DNA of 64,000 nucleotides from Cytophagales bacterium (GTDB taxonomy: Bacteria; Bacteroidota; Bacteroidia; Cytophagales; Microscillaceae), in NCBI GenBank assembly GCA_004293905.1, contig RDZE01000023.1:1-64000 (forward strand), in the 5' to 3' direction. Positions 41,138 through 50,595 of this stretch are shown in pieces (the stretch's first letter is position 1; each line of letters opens with the position of its first letter). The position numbers were made by a program, and so were the translations under genes. The notes beneath the pieces were generated by a model that ran no database searches, was not told the DNA's origin, and was given only the letters and a program-made list of their open reading frames with translations.

Positions 41138-43252
41138 ATTGATTTTCAATTGGCAAGTAATGAAAGTGCTTCTATTAGTGTTAATTTGCTCTAAACCACT
41201 ACCTATAGCATCGGTGTCTTCGCGTTGTACTTGAGCGATGCGCAAAGATGCATCAAAAACACGATTAATTCGGTATCGAATCATCAGCATATACCTTACT
41301 CCACTTCCAGAATAACGCACCATAGTAGGTGCCCAAAGTACATTTTTTTCATAGACATATAAATAAGTAGCTCCGTAGTTATTGGTAGCTTTTCGCCTCA
41401 ATTGGTCATCAAACAAAGCAAAACGAGCATCTATATGCCATTTTCCTTCGTCAAAACCTATGTCCTGAAAGAGCATAATTCCTTCGCCATATTGACCGCC
41501 TTGTTCTACTGTATTGACTTGTAATCTTGTCTTCAGGCTCAGCATTTTACTGGGTGCGTAGTCAATCGTGAATACATAATTTTGTATATTTCTGAAAGTG
41601 AGGAAATTAAGTGTAGTATTGTTCTCTGTTTGATTTTGTTGTTTGTTTTCATTTCGCATGAGGGCAGTCATTGTTACTTTTTTGATGGGTTTGTATTGTA
41701 GCTGTAATAAATACTCATACCCCAACGAAGGCGCATCGGCATTGAAACGCAGATAAGGAAATACAAAATAATCGTAGTAAGCACTGATTTCCCAACGAGC
41801 GATTGGACGTATTTTTAGCCCCCAATAAATCCCTGTTTCATTAATATTGCGGGTGTTTTCGTTAAAAGCATTGCCATACAAACTATGGAAATCTTTGTCG
41901 AAATGCCTTATCAAAAAGCCCATATCTACTTTTGGGGAAAGACTTGCTAAATACCCCAATACAAGGGCTTTCCCTCCGCTTTTGCTCCAAGCCGCTTCCC
42001 CAAAAAAATTAAAATTTTGCCAATTATGACTCCCTTGTAGGCTTATGTTGTAGTTTTCTTGCCCATTGAACTCGAATCTATTGTATATTTTATCGGTGCG
42101 TTGTAAGGGGATATTGTAGGAAGTATGCGCGAAAGTAATGCCCCACTGTGTGGTATTTGTCTTGTTTTGATAGAGCAGGTTCATACCCCAAATTTGTTCT
42201 AAAAGAGTATGTTTGGCGGCTATTTCGGCGGGTGTACGATGCAAACCACTGAGTCGAAGACTTGAAATAAAAGTTTCGGATATCAGAGCGGCTTCCTCTT
42301 CCAAACTATCCAAACTTTGGGTTTCTTCTACTAAATTGGCATCGCGCGGAGCTAAAGAATAAAAGGGCGTAATTTCTATGTTATTCCATTGGTAAGTAAA
42401 AGCTACACCTCTCAGAAAATTCATTTCTAAGGTAGAAGTAAAAGGTCTGATACCGATATGACTTCTTCGAAGCGTGCTGACGGTTTCTGTGCCTTTGCCT
42501 ACCTGAAACCCTGCCGCAAAAAGTATATTTTGCCCAAAACCCAACTGATAATCGCCTATGATTATTTTTTTCCATTTGCCTTGTTGCTCGAAATAGGCGT
42601 GAAAAGAAAAGAAGTCAAGGTTGGCTTCGCCTGCGTCTTTTTCTAAGGTAAAGCCTAAACTAAAATCGCGAGGGTGTTGTACTCTATAGCGCAAGTATTG
42701 ATAAAAAGGGTCGCCTTGATAGCGTTGTGTGCTGTCGTTAGGAGGAGGTGTAAAGCCTTGTTTTTCTTCTGCAAAAGTATTGCTACGCCAAAGCAGATAG
42801 TGATTGTCGCGCTCGTGTAATATTCTTTTCCAAAGAGGTTGCGCATCTTTGCTAATATCTGTTTCGGCTACTTCTACAAAGGGTAAGATTTTTTCGATGG
42901 TAGCCAAGTCAAAGTTTGGAATGGCTTGTAATTCATAAATAGAGAGCAGTTTTCCATAGGTTTGTCTGTATGCTAAAAGGCTGTTGATTTGAGCTTCGGA
43001 GAGCAAGTATAAGAAAGCCAATTCTTCTCTATCGGCTTGGTTAAGGTTGAGCGGTGTGGTATAGAGTTGGTAAAGTGATTCATAAACATCGTCATAGTTG
43101 CCTATGTTATCGGCATCGGTGGGGTTCGGAAAAAGTTCTTGAATGAGTTGGTCTATGTCTACTTCTTTTTTTTGTTGGGCAATCGTCTGAGATACAAAAT
43201 AGAGGTGCATCAGGAGCAGGAATAGGAAAGAAAGCACTTTTGTATTTCTCAT
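41132..43252 (-). CDS. Outer-membrane protein with N-terminal helix-hairpin-helix (ComEA-like) domain
   Basis: A 706-residue exported protein: signal peptide (cleavage near residue 25), then an HHH segment (about 60-110, PLNLNQADREELAFLYLLSEAQINSLLAYRQ and the second hairpin YELQAIPNFDLATIEKILP) and from about 140 onward a beta-barrel-like region with many amphipathic strands, ending in CQLKINL. HHH domains bind DNA without sequence preference; an exported HHH plus barrel is a known Bacteroidota architecture of unknown function, possibly linked to DNA uptake or to the cell surface. Confidence 0.82.
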   Translation of the reverse strand: MRNTKVLSFLFLLLMHLYFVSQTIAQQKKEVDIDQLIQELFPNPTDADNIGNYDDVYESLYQLYTTPLNLNQADREELAFLYLLSEAQINSLLAYRQTYGKLLSIYELQAIPNFDLATIEKILPFVEVAETDISKDAQPLWKRILHERDNHYLLWRSNTFAEEKQGFTPPPNDSTQRYQGDPFYQYLRYRVQHPRDFSLGFTLEKDAGEANLDFFSFHAYFEQQGKWKKIIIGDYQLGFGQNILFAAGFQVGKGTETVSTLRRSHIGIRPFTSTLEMNFLRGVAFTYQWNNIEITPFYSLAPRDANLVEETQSLDSLEEEAALISETFISSLRLSGLHRTPAEIAAKHTLLEQIWGMNLLYQNKTNTTQWGITFAHTSYNIPLQRTDKIYNRFEFNGQENYNISLQGSHNWQNFNFFGEAAWSKSGGKALVLGYLASLSPKVDMGFLIRHFDKDFHSLYGNAFNENTRNINETGIYWGLKIRPIARWEISAYYDYFVFPYLRFNADAPSLGYEYLLQLQYKPIKKVTMTALMRNENKQQNQTENNTTLNFLTFRNIQNYVFTIDYAPSKMLSLKTRLQVNTVEQGGQYGEGIMLFQDIGFDEGKWHIDARFALFDDQLRRKATNNYGATYLYVYEKNVLWAPTMVRYSGSGVRYMLMIRYRINRVFDASLRIAQVQREDTDAIGSGLEQINTNRSTFITCQLKINL

Positions 43253-43263
43253 TGTATCGGATT

Positions 43264-44742
43264 TTAATTAAGTCTTACCCCTATGACCAAAATATCGTCT
43301 ATTTGATTTTCATTGCCTTCTCTTATCCATTTTTCTATGGTTTGCGCCAAAATGGTTTGTTGTTCTGCTAAGTCCTTCGTGTAGATACTTTGGAAAAGAT
43401 TCTTCATGTTTTTGAGCATAAATTTTTTCCCTTCTTTGCCTCCGAATTGGTCTTGGTAGCCATCAGAAAAGAGATAAAAAGTAAGCCCCTTTTGATAACT
43501 TATGGTATGCTGTTGGAAGGGCGTATCGTTGTTTTTTTGTTCTCCTCCTATGTGGTATTTATCTGCTTTGATATGAATAATTTCATTGTTGCTGATGTAA
43601 ATGAATGGATTTTTTGCGCCTGCATAACTGATTGTTTTCTGCATTTTGTCTATCACCACCAACGCCAAATCCATACCATCGCGGTTATTGGTTTCTTTTT
43701 GCCTCAGAATAAGCCTAATGCCTTGCCTGAGTGCTTCAAGAATTTGATGAGGTTCTACAATATTTTGGTTGAATACAATGTCGTTGAGTAAGTCGTTTCC
43801 GATGAGGCTCATAAAAGCCCCCGGTACGCCATGTCCCGTGCAATCTACGGCAGCCAATATGATTTTTCCTCCTTTTTCTACACAATAGTAAAAGTCGCCC
43901 GAAACAATATCTTTGGGTTGGTAAAAAATAAAATACTCGCCCAATAATTGTTTTATGGTATCATTTCTTGGCAAAACGGCTTGCTGTATATTTTTTGCGT
44001 AGTTAATGCTTTCCGTAAGTGCTTGGTTTTTATGGGCTATTTCATCGCGTTGCACATTAATCATATCCAAAGTAACAATTAACTCTTCGTTGAACTGCCT
44101 TATTTCTTCTGCTTGAGTGGTTATTTCTTCGTTTTTTTCTTGCAATAGTTGGGCTTGTTCCTGAATGGTAATATTTTGGGCTTGTAACTGTTCATTGATT
44201 TTTCTGATTTTTTCCTTGCTTTTTTTCACCTCAATCACGCCCTGATAATTCATAAAACCAAAAAAGTAGCTGTAAAAAGCCAAATAGACCGTACTTGCTA
44301 CATTGATAAGATAATTGGATTGGACATCTACTGCGAACTGTACTGCTGCGCCTCCTAAAAACATACCAATAGCATAAAAAGCCATTCCTTGCAAAAACAA
44401 ACGAAGCCCGCCAATCATCATTACTGTAGAGCTAATCGTAACGGCGATGATGGTGGTAGGCAAATAGGCAAAATGAAACAATGCGCCAGCGATGCCTGCA
44501 AAAAGAATATCGAAAACAAGGGCTACTTTCTCAACAATAGGTGCGGCTTTGGAATATTGGTAAATGGCATAAAATAGGTGAGGAAAAAGGAAACACCAAA
44601 AAACAAAAAAATACAACAAGGTATCCATTTTCTCAAGTTGCCATTGGTATAAAACAACCAACCCTATATTGACGGCATACGCTCCTATCCGTGTAGGGTA
44701 GGTAAATTGTCCAGAGCCTTTTAATGTTCTTTCTTTTTGCAT
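43264..44742 (-). CDS. Membrane sensor with SpoIIE-type PP2C phosphatase, paralogue of 38266-40440
   Basis: A 492-residue protein from the ATG at 44742 (MQKERTLKGSGQF); the 87 upstream codons cross the promoter region and are rejected. Residues about 15-180 contain five or six membrane helices unlike 7TMR-DISM; 185-260 are a coiled coil (KIRKINEQLQAQNITIQEQ). Residues about 275-492 are SpoIIE phosphatase: DIVSGDFYY, DCTGHGVPGAFMS, NRDGMDLALVV, FSDGYQDQFGG. The catalytic half is closely similar to that of the 38266 protein, while the sensor half differs. A TACTTTG promoter-like box lies on the minus strand at about 44783-44777. Confidence 0.92.
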   Translation of the reverse strand: MQKERTLKGSGQFTYPTRIGAYAVNIGLVVLYQWQLEKMDTLLYFFVFWCFLFPHLFYAIYQYSKAAPIVEKVALVFDILFAGIAGALFHFAYLPTTIIAVTISSTVMMIGGLRLFLQGMAFYAIGMFLGGAAVQFAVDVQSNYLINVASTVYLAFYSYFFGFMNYQGVIEVKKSKEKIRKINEQLQAQNITIQEQAQLLQEKNEEITTQAEEIRQFNEELIVTLDMINVQRDEIAHKNQALTESINYAKNIQQAVLPRNDTIKQLLGEYFIFYQPKDIVSGDFYYCVEKGGKIILAAVDCTGHGVPGAFMSLIGNDLLNDIVFNQNIVEPHQILEALRQGIRLILRQKETNNRDGMDLALVVIDKMQKTISYAGAKNPFIYISNNEIIHIKADKYHIGGEQKNNDTPFQQHTISYQKGLTFYLFSDGYQDQFGGKEGKKFMLKNMKNLFQSIYTKDLAEQQTILAQTIEKWIREGNENQIDDILVIGVRLN

Positions 44743-44770
44743 ATCTTGAGCCTTATTGTTGCTTAGGGTA

Positions 44771-44783
44771 TATATTTGCAAAG
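44771..44783. promoter_or_regulatory. Overlapping divergent promoter boxes between the two genes
   Basis: TATATTTG (44771-44778) on the plus strand is an exact -7 match for the 44803 gene; on the minus strand TACTTTG (44783-44777) is a near match for the SpoIIE gene. The boxes overlap, so both genes cannot be transcribed freely at once. Confidence 0.55.
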
Positions 44784-44802
44784 TAACATGATTTTTAAAA
44801 AA

Positions 44803-45762
44803 ATGTATCGCAAAAAATATATTAATCAAAATATTATTTCCATTTTTCTGTTTTGTGCATGTTTTCAAAGCTATCAGTTCGCTTTTGGTCAGGCTGAAGC
44901 CGAAACCTTGCATTGGCGAGTAGGCGTAGCAGTACAAGTAGGCACGCATATTCATAGGGTAGGCTGCTTTGTGGAGGCATTTTGGCACAGCAACCAATGG
45001 CAATTAAGCCATCAAACACATCTTTTTTATCATTTTAAGAGCTTTGGCACTCAAAAAAAAGGCTTTGAATGGCAAAGTCAGTTGGGTATTCTGAGGGTTT
45101 GGAATGGTAAAGATACACTAACGGAGGCATTCCCTTTTTGGCACTTACTACAAAACAGAACGCCTTATCACTATGGCATCGGCTATGCTATTCAGGGGTA
45201 TTGGAATCGGCAAAAAACTTCACAAATGACCGGAAGTATTAACTTTCAGCTTGCTGATTTTCAGATAATTACAGAAAATGATATTTTTGGCTCGCCCGCA
45301 AGCGACCGCTTCCGAACGGCTAATTTTTCAGTTTATTACCAAACCGATTTGTATCGTTGGGGATTTCATACTGTACTTTGGACAGGCAACCCGATGGGTG
45401 CAACTATTTACAAAGGTGATACAGGATACCCTTCTCGCTATGGGTATGTAAATATGGCAGAGGCGCACTATGGCAATACTTCGGCAGGCGTTTTGGCGGT
45501 TTCGGTACAAACCTATTTAAGCAATAGCTCTCAACTTATTGGTTATCAAGTAGGTATAGATGCAGAACAAGTAAGACATTGGTTTCAAAATCGTTTGATT
45601 CATGATTTGTTTTTTATTCCGCCGAAATGGAATCCTGCTAAAAATCCACATTTACCTATGCTTGATACGGAAGGCAAACCTTATTTATTTTTGCCCACCC
45701 AAAAAATAAAAAAAATACAACCCTATATGCAATTTTATTTCAATGACAGAGGGTTGTATTAG
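44803..45762 (+). CDS. Exported protein of the polymorphic toxin type 23 (Ntox23-like) family
   Basis: A 319-residue protein from the ATG at 44803; an ATG five codons earlier is possible. A signal peptide ends near FAFGQ. The body shows barrel-like aromatic strands, then the family block RFRTANFSVYYQTD, TGYPSRYGYVNMAEAHYGNTSAGVL, VGIDAEQVRHWFQNRLIHD and HLPMLDTEGKPYLF, which I recall from Bacteroidota proteins annotated as polymorphic toxin type 23. The toxin name comes from comparative genomics; with a signal peptide and no immunity gene alongside, an outer-membrane role is as likely. Its 3' end contains the icd terminator. Confidence 0.55.
   Translation: MYRKKYINQNIISIFLFCACFQSYQFAFGQAEAETLHWRVGVAVQVGTHIHRVGCFVEAFWHSNQWQLSHQTHLFYHFKSFGTQKKGFEWQSQLGILRVWNGKDTLTEAFPFWHLLQNRTPYHYGIGYAIQGYWNRQKTSQMTGSINFQLADFQIITENDIFGSPASDRFRTANFSVYYQTDLYRWGFHTVLWTGNPMGATIYKGDTGYPSRYGYVNMAEAHYGNTSAGVLAVSVQTYLSNSSQLIGYQVGIDAEQVRHWFQNRLIHDLFFIPPKWNPAKNPHLPMLDTEGKPYLFLPTQKIKKIQPYMQFYFNDRGLY
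45701..45759 (-). terminator. icd terminator embedded in the 3' end of the type-23 family gene
   Basis: AGGGTTGTAT (45750-45759) and ATACAACCCT (45715-45724) form a 10-bp perfect stem with a 25-nt loop. On the minus strand it is followed by a T-run (A-run 45701-45714). Its stem codes for the last residues of the convergent gene. Confidence 0.7.
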
Positions 45763-45770
45763 TATTGTTT

Positions 45771-47021
45771 TTACATATTTTTGATTATCTCTTCGCCAAA
45801 TTCTGAGCATTTGAGCAGAGTAGCTCCCTCCATCATTCGCTCAAAATCGTAAGTAACACGTTTTTTAGCAATAGCCCCTTGCAACCCCTTATGAATGAGG
45901 CTGGAGGCTTCACTCCATTGCATATACTCCAACATCATAGCCCCAGAAAGAATCACCGAGCCGGGGTTTACTTTGTCTTGTCCTGCATATTTAGGGGCTG
46001 TGCCGTGTGTAGCTTCAAAAATAGCATGCCCTGAAAGATAATTGATATTTGCACCCGGCGCAATGCCTATTCCTCCTACGATGGCAGCCAACGCATCAGA
46101 AATATAGTCCCCATTTAGATTGGGCGTAGCAATGACTGAGTACTCAGCAGGGCGCGTGAGGATTTGTTGCAAAAAGGCATCAGCGATAGAGTCTTTAATC
46201 ATTATTTTACCTTGCAAGGCTTTTTCAGCGGCTTCAGTACCCTCTTTTTTGCTAATCGTATCGTACTCTTCCCAAGTAATGACCTTATCTCTAAACTCCC
46301 GTACTGCCAATTCGTAGCCCCATTGTTTGAAAGCTCCTGAGGTAAATTTCATAATGTTGCCTTTGTGAACCAAAGTAACAGAAGGAAGCTGATAGCGCAA
46401 TGCATACTCTATAGCCGAACGCACCAAACGCTCTGTACCTTCCTTAGAAATAGGTTTGATGCCTATGGAACTGCTTTCAGGAAAACGTATTTTGGTTACT
46501 TTCATTTCGTTGAGCAAAAAGTCCATCAATTTTTGGCATTCGGGTGTGCCCGCCATCCACTCTATACCCGCATATACATCTTCTGTGTTTTCTCTGAAAA
46601 TGACCATATTGGTAAGTTCTGGCTTTTTAACAGGAGAAGGAACGCCATCAAACCATCGTACAGGGCGCACACAAGCATATAAATCTAACTCTTGTCGTAG
46701 GGCTACATTGAGCGAACGAATGCCACCCCCTACAGGTGTAGTAAGCGGTCCTTTGATGCCTACCAAATAATCTCTGAATATATTTAGTGTTTCTTCAGGC
46801 AGCCAATTACCTGTTTGTTTAAAAGCCTTTTCGCCTGCCAATACCTCTTTCCATTGTATTTTTCTTTTGCCTTGATAGGCTTTTTCTACGGCAGCATCTA
46901 TCACACGTACAGAGGCAGCCCAAATATCTACACCTGTACCATCTCCTTCTATAAAAGGGATTGTGGGTTGGTCTGGCACATGCAATACTCCGTCCTGAAT
47001 CGTTATTTTTTGTTCGTTCAT
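45771..47021 (-). CDS. icd: Isocitrate dehydrogenase (NADP+)
   Basis: A 416-residue enzyme of the bacterial IDH type: [14 protein letters not shown] near the start, the substrate loop [19 protein letters not shown] with the phosphorylatable Ser, [29 protein letters not shown], the Asp-rich metal site [33 protein letters not shown], and [25 protein letters not shown]. It oxidatively decarboxylates isocitrate in the TCA cycle. It is monocistronic, with a terminator downstream. Confidence 0.96.
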   Translation of the reverse strand: MNEQKITIQDGVLHVPDQPTIPFIEGDGTGVDIWAASVRVIDAAVEKAYQGKRKIQWKEVLAGEKAFKQTGNWLPEETLNIFRDYLVGIKGPLTTPVGGGIRSLNVALRQELDLYACVRPVRWFDGVPSPVKKPELTNMVIFRENTEDVYAGIEWMAGTPECQKLMDFLLNEMKVTKIRFPESSSIGIKPISKEGTERLVRSAIEYALRYQLPSVTLVHKGNIMKFTSGAFKQWGYELAVREFRDKVITWEEYDTISKKEGTEAAEKALQGKIMIKDSIADAFLQQILTRPAEYSVIATPNLNGDYISDALAAIVGGIGIAPGANINYLSGHAIFEATHGTAPKYAGQDKVNPGSVILSGAMMLEYMQWSEASSLIHKGLQGAIAKKRVTYDFERMMEGATLLKCSEFGEEIIKNM

Positions 47022-47132
47022 GATTTTAAAGTTGGGGAATTTTATTAAGTTTGTACAATAATGAAAAATATTCCAAAATAAAGCCTTTATTTCGCTATTT
47101 GCAAATTTTTACTCATCTCTTTCCATACAATT

Positions 47133-48791
47133 ATGCTAAATAAATATACATTTGTCAGTCTGTTGCTCTCTTTGTTATTTTTTAATAGCTTGCCGCTAAA
47201 ATTAAAAGCGCAATACACACGCCAAGACAGTCTTCGTGGGAGTTTGTCGCCTGCCCGCTCCTGTTATGATGTATTTTACTATGATTTGAATGTAAGGGTA
47301 GTTCCTGAAAAAAAATTCATCAAAGGGCATAATGATATTTATTTCACAGCCACTACAGATTTTAGCACCTTGCAAATTGACCTTTTCGAGGCAATGAAAA
47401 TCAATACGATTACTGATGCAAAAGGCAATCCTTTGGTATTTAAAAGAGAGGGCAACGCCACTTTTATAACTTTTGCTACCCCTATTACTAAAGGCACTCA
47501 AACTTGGATTAGGGTAAGTTATGAAGGCGAACCACGTGTAGCCATCAATGCCCCTTGGGACGGTGGCTTCAGTTGGGCTGAAGATGCCAAAAAACGCACT
47601 TGGATTGGGGTTTCTTGTGAAGGTTTAGGCGCAAGTGTTTGGTATCCGAACAAAGACCATCTTTCAGAAGAACCCGATAGTATGCGCATTGCTTGTGAAG
47701 TTCCTAAAGCACTTACTTGTGTTATAAATGGAAATTTATACAGCACTACTCCACTTACCGATGACTATGTGCGGTACGATTGGCGCGTAAGTTATCCTAT
47801 TAACAATTATAATGTAAGTCTTAATATAGGTTACTATGCCCATTTCAGCGATACTTACCAAAGCCCACAAGATGGAAGTACACTCGCCTTAGATTATTAT
47901 GTGTTGGATTATAATTTAGAGAAAGCAAAAACACATTTTCAACAAGTGAAACCAATGCTGGAATGTTATGAAAAGTTTTTTGGTAAATATCCTTTTTGGC
48001 GTGATGGATTTGCACTCATCGAAACCCCTTATTTGGGTATGGAGCACCAAAGCGGCATCGCTTATGGCAATAACTACCTGAAAGGGTACAGAAACTACGA
48101 CCTCACAGGCACAGGCATCGGTTTGCTTTTCGATTACCTTATCATTCACGAAACAGGGCACGAATACTGGGGCAATAATGTAGGTTGCTATGACCACGCC
48201 GAACTATGGATTCATGAAAGTTTTTGTACTTATTCCGAAGCCTTGTATATAGAATGTTTGTATGGAAAAGAAAAAGCTGATGCTTATATCAAAGGTTATC
48301 AAAGCATTATAGAAAATGACAAACCCATCATAGGCGATTTGGGCGTAAATGGAGAGGGAAGTGGCGATATGTACTCAAAAGGGGCTAATGTATTGCATAC
48401 ACTACGCCACTACATAGACAATGATCCAATATGGTTCGATATTTTGAAGGGTTTACAAAAAGATTTTGCATTGCAAATGATAGATACGAAAACGGTAATC
48501 AACTATATCAACCAAAAAACGGGTAAGGATTTTAATAGTTTTTTTCAACAATATTTATACGAAACACAGCCTCCTGTTTTAGAATATAGTATTAAGAAAA
48601 AGGGTGAAAAGTACTTATTTACTTATAGTTGGAATGTAGCTGTTAAAGATTTTGCAATGCCTCTTATAGTCAAAGTTGGCAATCAAGTTATGCGATTAGA
48701 GGCAAGTGCTACGCAAAAAACCATTTCGCTCTCCGCAGAGCCTATTTTACAAAGGCAATGGCAATACTATAACGTTGTAGAAAAGAAGTAA
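47133..48791 (+). CDS. M1 family metallopeptidase (exported)
   Basis: A 552-residue protein with a signal peptide (residues 1-27). The N-terminal beta domain (40-230) and catalytic domain follow the M1 layout: substrate motif GMEHQSG (302-308, in place of GAMEN) and zinc site HETGHE (His339, Glu340, His343) with third ligand Glu362 in HESFCTYSEA. It should be a zinc aminopeptidase in the periplasm or outside the cell. The long C-terminal ERAP-type repeats of larger M1 enzymes are absent. Confidence 0.92.
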   Translation: MLNKYTFVSLLLSLLFFNSLPLKLKAQYTRQDSLRGSLSPARSCYDVFYYDLNVRVVPEKKFIKGHNDIYFTATTDFSTLQIDLFEAMKINTITDAKGNPLVFKREGNATFITFATPITKGTQTWIRVSYEGEPRVAINAPWDGGFSWAEDAKKRTWIGVSCEGLGASVWYPNKDHLSEEPDSMRIACEVPKALTCVINGNLYSTTPLTDDYVRYDWRVSYPINNYNVSLNIGYYAHFSDTYQSPQDGSTLALDYYVLDYNLEKAKTHFQQVKPMLECYEKFFGKYPFWRDGFALIETPYLGMEHQSGIAYGNNYLKGYRNYDLTGTGIGLLFDYLIIHETGHEYWGNNVGCYDHAELWIHESFCTYSEALYIECLYGKEKADAYIKGYQSIIENDKPIIGDLGVNGEGSGDMYSKGANVLHTLRHYIDNDPIWFDILKGLQKDFALQMIDTKTVINYINQKTGKDFNSFFQQYLYETQPPVLEYSIKKKGEKYLFTYSWNVAVKDFAMPLIVKVGNQVMRLEASATQKTISLSAEPILQRQWQYYNVVEKK

Positions 48792-48804
48792 CACAAACAC
48801 CTTG

Positions 48805-49233
48805 CTAATAAGGTCTTGCGGTAGTACTTCGGGCTAATTCATTAAAGTAGGCAATCAATTTTTCTACTTCTGCATAGGGCAGCGCGAAATTTGTGATGAG
48901 TGTAGTAGGAAAATCTTTGAGTAGATTGCCTGCATCTTTGGTAATTTTTAGTCCTACAAGACTTTCTTTATTTGGTGGTGATTTTACAAACACTTCCAAA
49001 GAAAATACATCTGTTTGTAGTGAAAAACTGTCTTGGCTATTTTTCCAATGTTCTATGGCGTTGTATATTTGGTGGTGTTCTAACCAAATACCATAAAAAA
49101 CAGCCCCTATTTGCTTGTTTTTAAAATTAAGCATTATTTCTACCCCTTCCGCCTTGTCTATTTCTATCTCGGTGGTTTTCAGTGCAAAGCTGAGATTTTG
49201 CTCATTATTTTGTAAAACAATATCAAATTTCAT
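48805..49233 (-). CDS. Hypothetical protein downstream of the GWxTD gene
   Basis: A 142-residue cytoplasmic protein of alternating strands and one C-terminal helix (YAEVEKLIAYFNELA). It overlaps the end of the GWxTD lipoprotein gene by 11 nt and is therefore translationally coupled to it. I do not recognise the family. The coupling makes a functional link to the lipoprotein plausible, although this protein has no export signal. Confidence 0.7.
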   Translation of the reverse strand: MKFDIVLQNNEQNLSFALKTTEIEIDKAEGVEIMLNFKNKQIGAVFYGIWLEHHQIYNAIEHWKNSQDSFSLQTDVFSLEVFVKSPPNKESLVGLKITKDAGNLLKDFPTTLITNFALPYAEVEKLIAYFNELARSTTARPY

Positions 49234-50542
49234 TTTTACCTTCGCGCCAAAATTCTATATAAGGATACCAAATTTGTTCATATTCAGGGTAGCGCACCAA
49301 TTGTAGTTCATCATCTGAAAATTGATTGGGACGACGCATAAAAGTAAAATTAATTTCTGCAAAAGAGGCATTAGAAGTATAAGTCCAAACCTCTCTATCA
49401 TCAGCACGTCTTACTCTGTTAGGGTTGCCAAAAATAATATAAATCATACCCCTATCCGTTTTCCAACCTTCTTTGTAAGTAGTAAAATACAAATTTGCCA
49501 AACGAACCCGATTGTAGAAAGCACGAATGGTTTTTTGGGCTTTTGTAGGGCTATTCTGCGAAAGTTTGAGCCAAAAGCGGTCTAAATCTTTTTTAGGCTC
49601 AGTACTATTTTGTAGTGTTCTCATTTCCTCTTCTGTAGTGATGTACATGAGGGGCTGAATAAGGTCAGTCGCTTTGTTAAATTTAGGGAACTGATGCGGC
49701 GCAACATAAAAACTCAACCCATAAAAGGCACTGTTATCATTGCGTAAAAAATAAACGCCTGATTTTGATAGTATAATAGGTTTTTCTTTTTCCCATACAA
49801 AACTGGTGTCTAATTTTAAATTGTTAAGATTAATTGTAGTACCTACGTTGTAAGCCATAGGGGGAGTTGCGGCACTAAAATCGTCTTTGAATACCTGCAC
49901 GTAAATTGGTTCATTGGTTGTTTTGCTTGTGCCAACTTGTAAAGTATCGCCAATGACAAAAAAATTACTGAACTTAGGCAGTGTTCTGCTACCATCAAAA
50001 ATTAAGTGTGTTTGACGGAATTTAGTGCTCACAAAACTCAAAGGAATATCTATCATTTTCTTTTGGGTACTTGTGCGGTCGCTAATTTCCAGCAACAATA
50101 AAGCATTAGTACGTTCGCCTTCTTTGGGTATATCAAAGTGAAAGTAAAATTTGTTTTTTCTTTTAGATACTTGCGCCTCTGACCAATTCAACTTGCCTGC
50201 TTTGAGGTATTGTTGAGAAGTATAATTTTCTAAGAGTGCGAAATTGGCTTCAAAATCATTGACAAATGTCTGAACATTGGCATTTTCTATGCGTGGTAAA
50301 TAGGCTTCTACAAACACCCGAATAGAATTTTCTTGGTCTAAAGTTCGGTACAGAACTTCAATATTAGCGGTGTTTTGTGCGTTAGCATTGACATTGATGT
50401 CTTGTGTAGTTGAAGTAGATTGTGTGGTTTGTGTGCTTTGAGGAGTATAAAACAAGGCACAGCTATTGAGCCATACACCCATTCCTACTAAAAATAATGC
50501 CTTTGATATTTTTTTTGCCGATATTTGCGTTTTGTTTTTCAT
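49223..50542 (-). CDS. GWxTD domain lipoprotein
   Basis: A 439-residue protein from the ATG at 50542; the 11 codons before it precede the signal. The lipobox is LNSC (Cys about 28). The middle has Ig-like strands (about 60-290), and the C-terminal domain matches the GWxTD module, with EGWKTDRGMIYIIFGNPNRVRRADDREVWTY (quoted only in part: GWKTDRGMIYIIFGNP). The module is named for this motif, is common in Bacteroidota lipoproteins and has no proven function. A clean -7 box lies upstream on the minus strand. Confidence 0.88.
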   Translation of the reverse strand: MKNKTQISAKKISKALFLVGMGVWLNSCALFYTPQSTQTTQSTSTTQDINVNANAQNTANIEVLYRTLDQENSIRVFVEAYLPRIENANVQTFVNDFEANFALLENYTSQQYLKAGKLNWSEAQVSKRKNKFYFHFDIPKEGERTNALLLLEISDRTSTQKKMIDIPLSFVSTKFRQTHLIFDGSRTLPKFSNFFVIGDTLQVGTSKTTNEPIYVQVFKDDFSAATPPMAYNVGTTINLNNLKLDTSFVWEKEKPIILSKSGVYFLRNDNSAFYGLSFYVAPHQFPKFNKATDLIQPLMYITTEEEMRTLQNSTEPKKDLDRFWLKLSQNSPTKAQKTIRAFYNRVRLANLYFTTYKEGWKTDRGMIYIIFGNPNRVRRADDREVWTYTSNASFAEINFTFMRRPNQFSDDELQLVRYPEYEQIWYPYIEFWREGKNEI

Positions 50543-50564
50543 AAATGCACTAATTTTGCAAATC

Positions 50565-50572
50565 CAAAGATA
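50565..50572 (-). promoter_or_regulatory. Promoter -7 box TATCTTTG (minus strand) for the GWxTD gene
   Basis: Exact TAnnTTTG match on the minus strand, 22 nt before the GWxTD start codon at 50542. Confidence 0.6.
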
Positions 50573-50595
50573 CACATAATCTCTGAAATAAAAAA

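Noticed and set aside
41847-42646. Small plus-strand frames inside the HHH outer-membrane protein gene
   Set aside because: They are antisense shadows with no conserved features.
44742-45003. 87-codon N-terminal extension of the SpoIIE protein
   Set aside because: It crosses the promoter boxes and overlaps the start of the divergent gene; the ATG at 44742 fits better.
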